A stretch of DNA of 64,000 bases. It comes from CANDYO01 sp964627795. Its GTDB lineage: Bacteria; Pseudomonadota; Alphaproteobacteria; Rickettsiales; CANDYO01. The notes under the pieces were generated by a model that did not search any database, had not been told where the DNA came from, and was given only the letters and a program-made list of their open reading frames with translations. The position numbers were made by a program, and so were the translations under genes. The stretch covers positions 62,001 through 126,000 of the forward strand of contig CAZVLF010000002.1 of assembly GCA_964627795.1 (NCBI GenBank). The letters run 5' to 3'. This document shows, in pieces, positions 18,270 through 28,169 of this stretch (position 1 is its first letter; each line of letters starts with the position of its first letter).

Positions 18270-20929
18270 TGATAAGAATATTCAATATATTATTGTTATG
18301 TTTATCTATATTTATATTAAGCTCTTGTAGCGACTGTAGTTGTGAGCTTCAAGATACTGAGATTCCTGTAAACTCTCAAACCATAACATCTTCAGTTGAT
18401 TTATTTGCAGATGGATGTGCAAATACTGATGGAACAACCAGATATCCTAATTATAATTGTAATAATTCAGGCCAATATACCAATAGAGGAAAGTGGGTTA
18501 AAATACCCGATATTAATCCAGTTTTTAATTCTAACTTAACAGTTAGTACAGAAGGTTCAATATATTTTTGCTCTATGGGGATTGATACTTATAAGCCTTC
18601 TTCTAATATTATAATTACTCCTAATTCAAATGGTAATATTGTAAATACTTTTGAGGATGGAACCCAACTTCCTTTAGAGGAAGGCCAACCAGTTATAGTA
18701 ACACAAGATTATGATGATGACACAGTTAATAACTATGTGGGCATTACATTAGGACCTTCTATTAATCCTACTACAGATTGTTTTAATCTCTCTAATCCTT
18801 TTAATAGCCTAAGGCAGGGTGTATGTAGAGGAAATAAGCTTTTAGGGCTGTCTATTATTGTAGGAAACAGCCTAATTACTAGGTTAGATTATCAGAGTAA
18901 TGATCCTACTTCATCGGCTTATTTATATTCTAATGTTCAATCTAATGAGTTATCTAATTTTTTAACTGCACCAAAAGATAGGTGGGGATTGCAATATGAT
19001 ATTAGTAATACTGGCCAAAGATCATTTGCGTTTACTTCTCCTGTTGATGGTATATTTAGTATAAAGCTGCCTCAATCATCACAATCAGGTCTAAATTTTG
19101 GAAAATCAGGGAAATATACTTTGAAAGTTATTACTACTCCCCCAGCTTGCTTTGTTGACATGGCTCAAGCAAAAGATACTACAGATAATAGAGGTGCTTT
19201 GCTTCTTTTAGTATCATCCATTAATCCTAATGATTATGATAATGCAGTTCAAGCTTTTGATAATTTAAATAATGGAAATGAAATGGATAATTACTATCCA
19301 GAGCTTATTAAGTATATATCTAATTATAGCAACGTACAAATTTCAAGTAATGTTAATGGGTTAAGCAATTTAGTAGTAAATTCAACAGAAAGTTTAAATC
19401 CTTTGCTTATTAAAGTTCCAAGTTATAAATTAGATACCACAAATTATTTTAATGGAAATTTATGGATAAAAGTAAAAGATGATTATTATCCTGATAATGT
19501 GGGGGTATATTCCGTTACTGTAAAAAACACTTATAAAATAGCAAGCCAAGTTACAACTTTTTTAAATAGTTTAATTACCCCAATTGTTGATACTTTTAAT
19601 GACTTAAGCCATCAAGTATATCAAAATTTTACTTCCAGCAATTATTTACGAATAATAAAAATGTCATTAATGATTTATATAGTAGTTTATGGTATTGAGT
19701 TTGCGCTTGGATTAACCGCAATTTCTTCATATGACTTAGTCATTAGAGCGGTAAAAATAGGGGTAATGGTACAGCTATTTGATGTAGTAGATAGCTGGAA
19801 ATTCTTTAATGCATATTTCTTTGAATTTTTTAAATCTGGTATGGATCAATTAATAGGGTTTGTAACAGGGGAATATAGTAAAACTAAAGCAGGAATATTT
19901 GGATTTGTTGATGATATTTTTTATACATTTTTTGCATCCCAAACTTGGATAAAAATAATGGCTTTATTTCCTGATCTTATAGGATTTATTTACTTGATTG
20001 ATATTGTTTTTGTAATGGTTTTATATTTAATGATTCTCTCTAAAACAATAGTTTCTTACTTACTTGTGGTTATAGGAATAGCTATTTTGGTGTCACTTGC
20101 ACCAATATTTTTTGTTTTAATTTTATTTGAAAAAACTAGAAGATACTTTGACAACTGGGTTAAGCACCTGGTTGACTATACATTGCAGCCAATTTTGATG
20201 TTTGGAGCATTATATATTTTAACTAAAATATTCTTGATGTATTGGAATAATTTGATGTCATTTGATGTATGCTGGGGTGCTATAATTAATTTTTACTTTC
20301 CTCTTTCAAAATGGACCTATGGATGGATACCAGATGTTACTCTAGGTTGCATTCCATTTTATAATGTTAAAGGTGGAATAAAATATATTGATATGTTTAT
20401 GGGCGCTTTTGTTATTTCCATGTTTACCTTTATAATTAAAAATTTGGTAAGTCATGTTCCAGAAATAACACAAAGTATTACTAATGCTTCTTCAGCAGGT
20501 GGAATTGCAGCAGCTTCAGGAAAAGTTATACAGCAAGGAATGGATGCAGTAAATAAAGGTACTGAGATGGTTGGATCAGTAGCTAAAAAAGCGTCTAACT
20601 TTGCTTCTAATGCAACCAGAGGACTAAATAATAAATTTGGAAAGAAAAGGGCAGGTGGAGCAGAAGAGGGTAATCTTCCTGAAGGTATTAAAGGCAGTAT
20701 AAAATCTGGTTCTGTTGATAATAAAAACTTAAAAAGTATGTTCACTTCATCAGCAGCTGGAGAGGCATTACAATCTGCAAAAAATATGATCTTACCTGGT
20801 TCAATGAAAAAGCAGAAAGAAAAAGATGAGGAAACTGGAAAGAAAAGATCAGGAGTAAAAAATGCGCTGACAAAATCGATGAATGGTAACAAAGGTAATA
20901 ATGATGATAATAATGGGATGAACATATAA
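18269..20929 (+). CDS. VirB6-family channel protein, second copy, lipoprotein-type N-terminus
   Basis: An 886-residue protein starting at GTG 18269, which overlaps the previous stop (TAGTG). The N-terminus ends in the lipobox-like L-S-S-C at residues 17-20, so the exported domain (20-460) may be lipid-anchored. The VirB6 core, with helices from about residue 460 to 730, includes V-D-Y-T-L-Q-P-I-L, the counterpart of the Q-P segment in the other copies. The C-terminal 150 residues are hydrophilic and basic. It belongs to the vir operon and probably forms part of the same inner-membrane channel. Confidence 0.88.
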   Translation: MIRIFNILLLCLSIFILSSCSDCSCELQDTEIPVNSQTITSSVDLFADGCANTDGTTRYPNYNCNNSGQYTNRGKWVKIPDINPVFNSNLTVSTEGSIYFCSMGIDTYKPSSNIIITPNSNGNIVNTFEDGTQLPLEEGQPVIVTQDYDDDTVNNYVGITLGPSINPTTDCFNLSNPFNSLRQGVCRGNKLLGLSIIVGNSLITRLDYQSNDPTSSAYLYSNVQSNELSNFLTAPKDRWGLQYDISNTGQRSFAFTSPVDGIFSIKLPQSSQSGLNFGKSGKYTLKVITTPPACFVDMAQAKDTTDNRGALLLLVSSINPNDYDNAVQAFDNLNNGNEMDNYYPELIKYISNYSNVQISSNVNGLSNLVVNSTESLNPLLIKVPSYKLDTTNYFNGNLWIKVKDDYYPDNVGVYSVTVKNTYKIASQVTTFLNSLITPIVDTFNDLSHQVYQNFTSSNYLRIIKMSLMIYIVVYGIEFALGLTAISSYDLVIRAVKIGVMVQLFDVVDSWKFFNAYFFEFFKSGMDQLIGFVTGEYSKTKAGIFGFVDDIFYTFFASQTWIKIMALFPDLIGFIYLIDIVFVMVLYLMILSKTIVSYLLVVIGIAILVSLAPIFFVLILFEKTRRYFDNWVKHLVDYTLQPILMFGALYILTKIFLMYWNNLMSFDVCWGAIINFYFPLSKWTYGWIPDVTLGCIPFYNVKGGIKYIDMFMGAFVISMFTFIIKNLVSHVPEITQSITNASSAGGIAAASGKVIQQGMDAVNKGTEMVGSVAKKASNFASNATRGLNNKFGKKRAGGAEEGNLPEGIKGSIKSGSVDNKNLKSMFTSSAAGEALQSAKNMILPGSMKKQKEKDEETGKKRSGVKNALTKSMNGNKGNNDDNNGMNI

Positions 20930-20946
20930 TTTAAAGTTTAAAAATA

Positions 20947-23900
20947 ATGAAAAAAATAAGAGAAAAATTTTTTTACAGCCTAAAAAATATTTTTAAATTA
21001 GCTTTTATCCTAAGAAAGCTTGGGTTTATCATTTTGCTCTTATTATCCTTATCTGGATGTGATGATTTTCAGCCCCCAATTGAAGCCGATGATTTTGGAT
21101 TTCCAAAAGTGACTGTTTCTGCAAGCGGAGAAAATGTAAGCGGATCACGCGAAAACCAATTATCTCAATGGACATTCTCAGGCTATACCTATAATGGAGG
21201 CCTTGCAGTTATTATGGTTTATAATTTTAACCCCAAGAATTATTACTATGTTTGGAGTTCATGGTTTGGAAGTAATGAATCATACTTAACTCCAAATCTT
21301 CAATCTAGTGCAACACCATATTGCTGTATAGGGGGAACTTATAACGAGGATACAAAAACCTGTACTGCACCTCAATATTGCACTGATCCAAAAGCTTCTT
21401 ATGAAAATATAGTTAATGCTCCTTGTATATTTTCTAAAGGACAAGGATTATATATGTTGCTTACAGATCCTTCTAACACCTTGGTTAATAACCCAAATCA
21501 GTATTCTAATGTTAATAGAAATCCTTCTAGTGTTGATTTCTTTACAGTGGGTTTATGGAATTATACAGGTATGTACCAAAATGGTGATTTAGCTAATGGT
21601 TTCATAGGAGGATATATTAATAATCAGGCTGTAAGCCAAAGCTCTTTAAACGATGCTTCAGGCGGGAATATTCCTAGTGGCGTAGTGCTGTCACAAGTAA
21701 CAATTCCCTCAACAAATATAGATGGCAAGGCATATTTTAAAATTTTAGATCGCTATTATGATGATAACTCTGGCTTTTATCAAGTTACACTTAAAAGTGG
21801 TTTTTCTTCAACAGTGACACCTCCAATCGCTTATGTGATTAATGTAGTTACTGATGCTCTTAAAGATGCTTCTAAACAAATTTTTATTCGTTTAGTTAAA
21901 AATCCAAATTATAGAACTTCAATACATACTGCTTTAACCATATTTATTATTGTTTATGGTATGTTGTTTTTGAGTGGCATTTTAAATATGACTCAAAAAG
22001 AGCTACTTGATATGATGTTTAAACTTATTATTGTAATTCAGCTCTTAACTTCTGAAACAAGTTGGAATGTTTTTAATAATTATTTCTTTAAATTTTTTAC
22101 TGATGGAATAAATGAAATTATCAATATAATGACCTTTAACATATCAAATACTAATGGAGGAGGAACCAATGGTCTAACTTTTTTTGATAATATGTTAAAC
22201 TTGCTGTTTTCTTACGAAACAACAATGAAGATATTTGCTTTATTAATCAGTATACCTTCTGGAATTGTAGTAGTTGCACTAATATATGTTGCTTTTGCTT
22301 TATTTGTTTTAGCTCTGGCAAAAGCATTAATACTTTATCTACTTGCCTATATTGCCACAAGCCTTTTAGTTGCAATAGGACCTATTTTTATTTCATTTTT
22401 ATTATTTAAAAAAACAAGAGAGCTATTTGACGGTTGGATAAACTTATTTGTTTCATATTTCTTCCAACCTCTACTTGCTTTTGCAGCATTGGCAATGATG
22501 GGACAAAATGTAATAAATAGCATGTATAAGCTCTTAGGATTCAAAATTTGTTATGTTGATTGGATTAAAATTAATACTACTCCTATCTTTAAAGCATGGC
22601 AAATTTGTTCAAGTTTTGATCTTAAAGAAACAATTCCTGTTCCTGGGTTTGGATTTTGGAATAGTGCAGAGCCAGATACTTTATACTATCCCTATACATA
22701 TCAAGATGAAAGATATGTTGATTTTCCATTTTTAGATCCTGTAGATGATAAAGATTTTCTTAACGCTTTTAAAGATAAATTAAGTTTAAATTTACCAATG
22801 CTTTATCAATCTTTTATGTTAGTCTTAACAACATATTTGATTTATATATTTAACGATATGATTCCTGATTTGGCCAAAGGGCTTGCAGGAGCCACAGGAG
22901 GGCCTAACCTTGGTGCAGTTGCAAGTTCTGGAGTGCAAGATATGCTATCAGGAGCTCAACAAGTAGGTAGCGCAATTATTAAGGCTCCTGAGGCAGCTGC
23001 AAGATATGTTCTTAATAAGACTGAAGCGGGAAAATCTTTTGTAAAATCTAGAGATAACCTATTCAAAAGTGCAGGTAAAATGTTTGAGGAACCTGAAGGA
23101 GAAAAAAGTAAAATTGCTCAAAAAATGCAGGGTATAGCTGGAAATGTTAAACATGGAATGAATTTTATTTTCAGAAGTGTGATTCCACCTGGGTCATTAA
23201 TGTCTACTCCTGAAGGTGAGAAATTCAAAAAAGATTATAAAAAACAGTGGAAACAAAATAACCCTGGAAGAAGTATAAACATTGGGGATAAAATTTTTCA
23301 AATGGGAAAAAGTGCTTCAGGATATGACCAAATTGAGCAAGGTGCAGCCGAGTTTGATGGAATGGTTGGAAACTATTTAAATAAGGCTCGTGATGCAATC
23401 GGTGGAAGGCTTGAGAAATATATGGAATCTGAACAACGTAAGCTTATAGATAAATTCCACCCACTAAACTTAATTGATAAAAATTATGTTAAAAATAATG
23501 TTAAAACTTCTTTTGGTGAAATTAATGAAAGAACAGAGAATCTAGCAATACTTAGACATTTAGGAGTTTTAGATAAGCTTTACTTTAATAAACAAAAAGA
23601 TCAATTTGGAAAAGATTTAAATCTTTCTGCTGAAAATAAATTAAGTATGGAAAGCTCTATTTCTGATAAAGATTTGAAAAAGTTTTTAAAATATGCAGAA
23701 GAACATCATGGAAAAGAGCTTAAAGATATTAGAGAAAAAATTAAGAATATCAAAGAGGGTAAAATTTCAACTAAAGCAAGAGATAATCTAGCCAATAGAA
23801 ATATAGAAGATCCAAATTTGCAAAAAAAGAAAATTAAAGAACAAAAATTACAGCAATTAAGAAATAGAAAATCTTCAAATGTTGATAAAGCGGTCTTAAG

Positions 23901-24351
23901 AGCTGATATTGGTAGAAGAAAGCTTGAAGAAGAAAATAAAAATTTAAGTAGAAATATAATTCAAACTAAGCCCACAGAAGGAATTGAGAAGAAAGGGCCT
24001 ACAAATGAGAAGCTACAACAATTAAGAAGCAGAACCTCCTTACAAAGCGATAGAGCTGGATTAATGGCTGATATTAGAAAAAATAAATCTATCCAAGAAG
24101 AAGATATGGCTAGACCAATAATTTCATCCACTCAGGTTTTAAAAGAATCAAAACTTAACCGATTAATTGATGAGCCGCCACAAACAAGTAAAAAACCTTC
24201 CTTAAATGAGGGGCTAAGAGATCAAATCCAGCAGGGTAAAAAACTTAAGAAGATAGATGATGCTAATTCGCCAAGTGGAAATATTGATGCAAGAAGTAAT
24301 TTACTTGAACAAATTAAAAATAGACAGGCTAAAAAAACAGATGAAGAGTAA
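20947..24351 (+). CDS. VirB6-family channel protein, third copy, with C-terminal WH2-like array
   Basis: A 1134-residue protein. Residues 1-37 form a signal sequence with a lipobox-like L-S-G-C. An exported domain (38-300) is followed by the VirB6 core from about residue 310 to 660, including V-S-Y-F-F-Q-P-L-L. The rest, about 470 residues, is hydrophilic. Its end (979-1134) holds WH2-like motifs: the clearest is residues 1085-1103, N-E-G-L-R-D-Q-I-Q-Q-G-K-K-L-K-K-I; weaker ones start near 979, 1035 and 1112. WH2 motifs bind monomeric actin. It is the last gene of the vir operon, 17 bases after the second virB6. Confidence 0.88.
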   Translation: MKKIREKFFYSLKNIFKLAFILRKLGFIILLLLSLSGCDDFQPPIEADDFGFPKVTVSASGENVSGSRENQLSQWTFSGYTYNGGLAVIMVYNFNPKNYYYVWSSWFGSNESYLTPNLQSSATPYCCIGGTYNEDTKTCTAPQYCTDPKASYENIVNAPCIFSKGQGLYMLLTDPSNTLVNNPNQYSNVNRNPSSVDFFTVGLWNYTGMYQNGDLANGFIGGYINNQAVSQSSLNDASGGNIPSGVVLSQVTIPSTNIDGKAYFKILDRYYDDNSGFYQVTLKSGFSSTVTPPIAYVINVVTDALKDASKQIFIRLVKNPNYRTSIHTALTIFIIVYGMLFLSGILNMTQKELLDMMFKLIIVIQLLTSETSWNVFNNYFFKFFTDGINEIINIMTFNISNTNGGGTNGLTFFDNMLNLLFSYETTMKIFALLISIPSGIVVVALIYVAFALFVLALAKALILYLLAYIATSLLVAIGPIFISFLLFKKTRELFDGWINLFVSYFFQPLLAFAALAMMGQNVINSMYKLLGFKICYVDWIKINTTPIFKAWQICSSFDLKETIPVPGFGFWNSAEPDTLYYPYTYQDERYVDFPFLDPVDDKDFLNAFKDKLSLNLPMLYQSFMLVLTTYLIYIFNDMIPDLAKGLAGATGGPNLGAVASSGVQDMLSGAQQVGSAIIKAPEAAARYVLNKTEAGKSFVKSRDNLFKSAGKMFEEPEGEKSKIAQKMQGIAGNVKHGMNFIFRSVIPPGSLMSTPEGEKFKKDYKKQWKQNNPGRSINIGDKIFQMGKSASGYDQIEQGAAEFDGMVGNYLNKARDAIGGRLEKYMESEQRKLIDKFHPLNLIDKNYVKNNVKTSFGEINERTENLAILRHLGVLDKLYFNKQKDQFGKDLNLSAENKLSMESSISDKDLKKFLKYAEEHHGKELKDIREKIKNIKEGKISTKARDNLANRNIEDPNLQKKKIKEQKLQQLRNRKSSNVDKAVLRADIGRRKLEEENKNLSRNIIQTKPTEGIEKKGPTNEKLQQLRSRTSLQSDRAGLMADIRKNKSIQEEDMARPIISSTQVLKESKLNRLIDEPPQTSKKPSLNEGLRDQIQQGKKLKKIDDANSPSGNIDARSNLLEQIKNRQAKKTDEE
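23881..24348 (+). repeat. WH2-like motif array in the third VirB6
   Basis: Codes for residues 979-1134. Two units share the pattern K-L-Q-Q-L-R-x-R-x-S then D-x-A-x-L-x-A-D-I (units ending near 996 and 1052), a third reads L-R-D-Q-I-Q-Q-G-K-K-L-K-K-I (1089-1103) and a fourth R-S-N-L-L-E-Q-I-K-N-R-Q-A-K-K-T (1116-1131). The layout, a short amphipathic helix then an L-K-K-V/T-like patch, is the WH2 signature known from WASP-family proteins. Confidence 0.65.
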
Positions 24352-24517
24352 TTAAAAAAATTACTTATATTAAAATTCAAGCATACTAAAAAGCTTATAA
24401 CAAAAAAATCAACATAAATTTTTTGGCTCTAACATCAGAGAATTAAAACATTCATTGAAAAGATTCAAGATCTATGATATTATGCATAATATTCGTTTTT
24501 ATGCAAAAATATGTACA

Positions 24518-25918
24518 ATGTTTAAAAAGATTTTTATTACGATATCCTTGTTGTTGATTGGAGTTTCTTTATGGAATGTAAAAAACACTCACCTGCATAA
24601 AGAGTTAATTAAAGTTGGAACCTCACCTGACTATCCACCGCTAGAATTCAAGCGAAACGGAGAGACTGTTGGTTTTGATATAGATTTAGCTAAAAAAATA
24701 GCTCTTTTTTTAGGTAAAGAGCTTGAAATTGTTGAAATGGATTTTAATAGCTTAATACCTGCTCTTCAAGCGGGGAAGGTAGATTTTATTGTTTCTGGGC
24801 TAACAAATACGCCTCAAAGAGCAGTAAATGTTAGTTTTACTAATATTTATTATCAAACTTCAATAGCAGCAATAACTAAACAAAATAAAAGGGTTGATAA
24901 AGTAAATGATTTTACAAATAAAAAAATAGGAGCTCAATTAGGAAGTGTTATGGCAAGCTTTGCTGAAGAACAAAAGAATTTTTTTCCTAATATTGAAATT
25001 GTAAAGCTTTCTAATAATTTACATTTACTTCAAGAATTAAAATTAGGAAGAATAGATGTTTTGCTTCTTGAAGAAGGGCAAGTTAAAGAGGTTATAGCCT
25101 CAAACCCAGCTTTAGTTTCAACTATTTTTCCTAAAAGCGGAGATGGTTATGCAATAGCTGTGGCAAAAAATTCTAATTTAAAAGATGAAATCAATGTAAT
25201 TCTTGAAAAACTGCAAAATGAAAATGAGATTGAGCAGCTTAAAAAGAAATGGTTTAATAGTTCAAATAGATATTCCCATAATTTAATTGAATCCTTAAAA
25301 TCTATTCCTTTAGGCGTAATTGTGACCTTAAAATATGCGCTTTTATCTGTATTTTTTGGACTTATTATCGGATCAATATTATCTTTATGCAGATTAAGCT
25401 CAATAAAATTATTACAATATTTTGTAAGCCTGTATCTTTCAATTTTTAGAGGAACACCACTATTATTGCAGCTTTTTATAGTTTATTTTGCGTTGCCAAA
25501 AATTATTGGAATGGATATTTCTGCTTTTGCGGCTGGTATTATAGCTTTTTCAATGAATTCTGGAGCTTATGTTTCAGAAAATATCAGAGCTGGGATTGAA
25601 TCAGTTGATAAAGGGCAGTTTGAAGCTGGGAAGTCTTTAGGCCTAACTAACATACAACTTTTAAGATATATAATTTTACCACAAGCAATAACCAATATTC
25701 TTCCTTCTTTAGTAAATGAAGCTATTAATATGGTGAAAGAATCATCAATTATCTCAGTAATTGGAGAGGCAGATATAATGAGAAGAGCAAATAATGTTTC
25801 AGCCGAGCATTATAGTTATCTTGAGCCTCTTATGGTTGCAGCTGGATGTTATTATATCATAGTATGGTTATTAGCATTGCTTGCCAAAATTTTAGAAAAG
25901 AGGTTAAAAAAGAGATGA
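24518..25918 (+). CDS. Polar amino acid ABC transporter, fused substrate-binding protein and permease
   Basis: One chain joins a periplasmic binding protein (residues 24-250; I-K-V-G-T-S-P-D-Y-P-P-L-E-F and V-G-F-D-I-D-L-A) to a HAAT-type permease (about 265-460) with the E-S-x-K-x-I-P-L-G-V start and E-A-G-K-S-L-G-L-T coupling loop. It likely imports glutamine or a similar amino acid from the host. I prefer the ATG at 24518, which opens a clean signal sequence M-F-K-K-I-F-I-T-I-S; an upstream TTG at 24455 would add 21 residues without one. Its stop overlaps the ATPase start (ATGA), so the two are coupled. Confidence 0.9.
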   Translation: MFKKIFITISLLLIGVSLWNVKNTHLHKELIKVGTSPDYPPLEFKRNGETVGFDIDLAKKIALFLGKELEIVEMDFNSLIPALQAGKVDFIVSGLTNTPQRAVNVSFTNIYYQTSIAAITKQNKRVDKVNDFTNKKIGAQLGSVMASFAEEQKNFFPNIEIVKLSNNLHLLQELKLGRIDVLLLEEGQVKEVIASNPALVSTIFPKSGDGYAIAVAKNSNLKDEINVILEKLQNENEIEQLKKKWFNSSNRYSHNLIESLKSIPLGVIVTLKYALLSVFFGLIIGSILSLCRLSSIKLLQYFVSLYLSIFRGTPLLLQLFIVYFALPKIIGMDISAFAAGIIAFSMNSGAYVSENIRAGIESVDKGQFEAGKSLGLTNIQLLRYIILPQAITNILPSLVNEAINMVKESSIISVIGEADIMRRANNVSAEHYSYLEPLMVAAGCYYIIVWLLALLAKILEKRLKKR

Positions 25919-26637
25919 TTTTAAATATAAAAAATATTTCTAAATCTTATGGTGATCATTCTGTTTTAAAAGATATAAATTTTGATGTTGAATATGGAGA
26001 AGTTGTTGCGTTAATTGGACCTTCTGGTGGAGGTAAATCAACAATTTTAAGATCAATTAATTTCTTAGAAGAAATAGATAATGGAGAAATTATTTTTAAA
26101 GGAGTTAAGCTTGATAAAAAAAATATCTCTAACTATCTTCCTAAAATTGGTATGGTATTTCAGCATTTTAATCTTTTTCCTCATTTAAGTGTATTAGAAA
26201 ATTTAATATTTGCACCCGTTAAAGTTTTAAAACAAAATCCTGAGGATGCTAAAAAATTAGCTCTTAATCTTTTAAATAAAGTTGGATTAGAAGATAAAGC
26301 CAATAAGATGCCTGCTTCTCTTTCAGGTGGACAGAAACAAAGGGTAGCTATTGCAAGAAGCTTATGTATGAATCCAGAAATTTTATTGCTTGACGAGCCA
26401 ACATCAGCTCTAGACCCAGAAATGGTTCAAGATGTTTTAAATGTTATTAAAAGTTTTGTTCATACAGGAATTACTATAATTATGGCAACACATGAAATGA
26501 ATTTCGCTAAAAATTTTGCTGATAGGATAATTTTTATGTGTGATGGAAAGATTGTTGAGATTTCTAAACCAAGTGAATTTTTTTCTATGCCTAAATCTGA
26601 ACGGGCTAAAGAGTTCTTAGCTAAAATATTGACTTAG
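25915..26637 (+). CDS. glnQ: Polar amino acid ABC transporter ATP-binding protein
   Basis: A 240-residue ABC ATPase. Walker A is G-P-S-G-G-G-K-S near residue 37, the signature L-S-G-G-Q-K-Q-R near 133, and Walker B L-L-L-D-E-P-T-S-A-L-D near 155, followed by the switch histidine T-H-E-M-N. This is the GlnQ/HisP type. The start overlaps the stop of the fused binding protein-permease by 4 bases, so the two genes give a complete importer; no separate binding protein is needed. Confidence 0.93.
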   Translation: MILNIKNISKSYGDHSVLKDINFDVEYGEVVALIGPSGGGKSTILRSINFLEEIDNGEIIFKGVKLDKKNISNYLPKIGMVFQHFNLFPHLSVLENLIFAPVKVLKQNPEDAKKLALNLLNKVGLEDKANKMPASLSGGQKQRVAIARSLCMNPEILLLDEPTSALDPEMVQDVLNVIKSFVHTGITIIMATHEMNFAKNFADRIIFMCDGKIVEISKPSEFFSMPKSERAKEFLAKILT

Positions 26638-26689
26638 ATTAATAGTTTCTTAATCTATTTAAGGTTAAATTCTTAAATAGGAGGAAACT

Positions 26690-27310
26690 ATGAAAGAACA
26701 AGATAAATTAAAAGCTGCTAACGAATCAAGATCTTTTAAGAGAAGATTATTTGGTTTATTTAAAACTGCTGTCTCTGCTGCCTATTGGTATGCTTCAATT
26801 ACATCAGGTGGGTCTGTACCAGGAGCTTTATTTGTTATTGGTCTTGGAGCAACAGTTGCAGGAAGATTGCTTAGAGGAGCTGGATTTATTACAGGGTCAG
26901 AAACTCTTCAATATGCAGGAGCAAAAATTTCTGATGTGGGCGTGAAATTAGCATTATCTCCTATATTTGTTTCGGCTTGGGGAGCTGATGCTATAGGAGA
27001 AACTTTAAGAGGAAAAAAGAGCAGTTTCTTTAGAAGGCAATTTGAAAATTGTTTTGATTGGGTTAGTGGAATAAATACAGAAAAACAAAAAATTTTAGAA
27101 AAGCATCAAACCAATCCCCTTCAGCAAGATAAAGTTGAACAACAAGAAGCTCATAAACAAAATCAGCAGCAATCATTAAATAATGACACACAAGTTAGGC
27201 GTCCTCCTAATAATGTAGAAAATAAGATTTTACATAACACCCAAACTATTAAACCTCAGATTACCGCAGGCATTGGGAAAACACGTGGAGCTAAGCAAAT
27301 AAATATATGA
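26690..27310 (+). CDS. Hypothetical membrane-associated protein, 206 aa
   Basis: Not recognised. A strong ribosome site AGGAGG stands 5 bases before the ATG. Residues 20-100 are Gly/Ala-rich and moderately hydrophobic (Y-W-Y-A-S-I-T-S-G-G-S-V-P-G-A-L-F-V-I-G-L-G), as in short membrane-inserting helices. From residue 130 it is polar and rich in Gln, Asn and Lys, probably disordered. Its stop overlaps the start of the next hydrolase by 4 bases, which suggests a shared transcript. Confidence 0.6.
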   Translation: MKEQDKLKAANESRSFKRRLFGLFKTAVSAAYWYASITSGGSVPGALFVIGLGATVAGRLLRGAGFITGSETLQYAGAKISDVGVKLALSPIFVSAWGADAIGETLRGKKSSFFRRQFENCFDWVSGINTEKQKILEKHQTNPLQQDKVEQQEAHKQNQQQSLNNDTQVRRPPNNVENKILHNTQTIKPQITAGIGKTRGAKQINI

Positions 27311-28104
27311 AAAATTTCTTGCGCTATATAATAATATTATCATTATTTTTCTATTTATTTCTTTTGGGCTATGTTTATTTTAACCAAAGAAATCTTCTTT
27401 ATCATCCTTCTAACAATATTGAAGATATTTCTTATTATGATTTTGAGGGAGCGCAAGAAATAATAATTTCAACCCAAGATGGGGTTAAATTACAAGCTTG
27501 GTATAAAAACCCCCAAGATGGCGGTTTAATGGTAGTTTTTTTTCATGGTAATGCTGGAAATATTGCTGACAGGATAGATAAGTTAAAAGCTCTTGCTGAG
27601 TTAGGTGATGGTTTTATAATACCATCTTGGAGAGGTTTTGGTAAAAGTGAAGGGCACCCTACTAAAGATGGACTCTTAAATGATGCAGAAGCAACTTTAA
27701 AGTTTCTAAAATCTAATGGCTATGATTTAAAAGATATTATAATGATAGGAGAATCTTTAGGAACTGGAATTGCTACTAAAATGGCAACAAATTATAAATT
27801 TAAAGGGTTATTGCTTCTTACCCCTTATACTTCAATTGCTGATAGGGCAGGTGAAATTTATCCCTTTCTTCCCACTCAATTGCTAACTAAAGATAATTTT
27901 GAAGTTTTAAGTAAAATAGATCTAATCAATCAGCCATTATTGATAATACATGGCGATAAAGATGATGTAGTTCCCTTGGACCATGCTATGAAAATATATA
28001 ATAAAGCAAAAGAAAAGAAAAAAATTATAATTTATCCTGGTGCTGGGCATAGTAATTATAATTATAAAGATGCTTTTGCTAATATGCAGGAATTTTTTAA
28101 ATAA
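27307..28104 (+). CDS. Alpha/beta hydrolase, BEM46-like
   Basis: A 265-residue serine hydrolase with an N-terminal membrane anchor (residues 7-25). The oxyanion segment F-F-H-G-N-A-G-N is near residue 78, the nucleophile elbow G-E-S-L-G-T near 138, an acid in H-G-D-K-D-D near 217, and the catalytic His in G-A-G-H-S-N near 247. This is the pattern of the BEM46/ABHD13 group; the substrate is unknown. A bidirectional-looking terminator follows, between it and the dsbA-like gene. Confidence 0.85.
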   Translation: MKNFLRYIIILSLFFYLFLLGYVYFNQRNLLYHPSNNIEDISYYDFEGAQEIIISTQDGVKLQAWYKNPQDGGLMVVFFHGNAGNIADRIDKLKALAELGDGFIIPSWRGFGKSEGHPTKDGLLNDAEATLKFLKSNGYDLKDIIMIGESLGTGIATKMATNYKFKGLLLLTPYTSIADRAGEIYPFLPTQLLTKDNFEVLSKIDLINQPLLIIHGDKDDVVPLDHAMKIYNKAKEKKKIIIYPGAGHSNYNYKDAFANMQEFFK

Positions 28105-28135
28105 ATAATTTTAGAATAAGATATATAGTTTTACA

Positions 28136-28163
28136 AGAGAGATGAAGAAGTTATCATCTCTCT
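28136..28163. terminator. Intrinsic terminator, probably bidirectional
   Basis: AGAGAGATGA (28136-28145) pairs perfectly with TCATCTCTCT (28154-28163) over an 8-base loop. It lies between two convergent genes, the hydrolase on plus and the DsbA-like gene on minus, with T- or A-rich flanks, so it can serve both. Confidence 0.75.
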
Positions 28164-28169
28164 AATAAT

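Noticed and set aside
20452..20925. 157-residue open frame on minus inside the second virB6
   Set aside because: It mirrors the Lys/Gly/Ser-rich tail of the virB6 gene; its Phe/Pro/Leu-rich translation has no family features and the plus-strand gene is certain.
24455..24517. Upstream TTG start for the fused ABC transporter protein
   Set aside because: It would add 21 residues before the signal sequence with no ribosome site; ATG 24518 gives a normal signal peptide.
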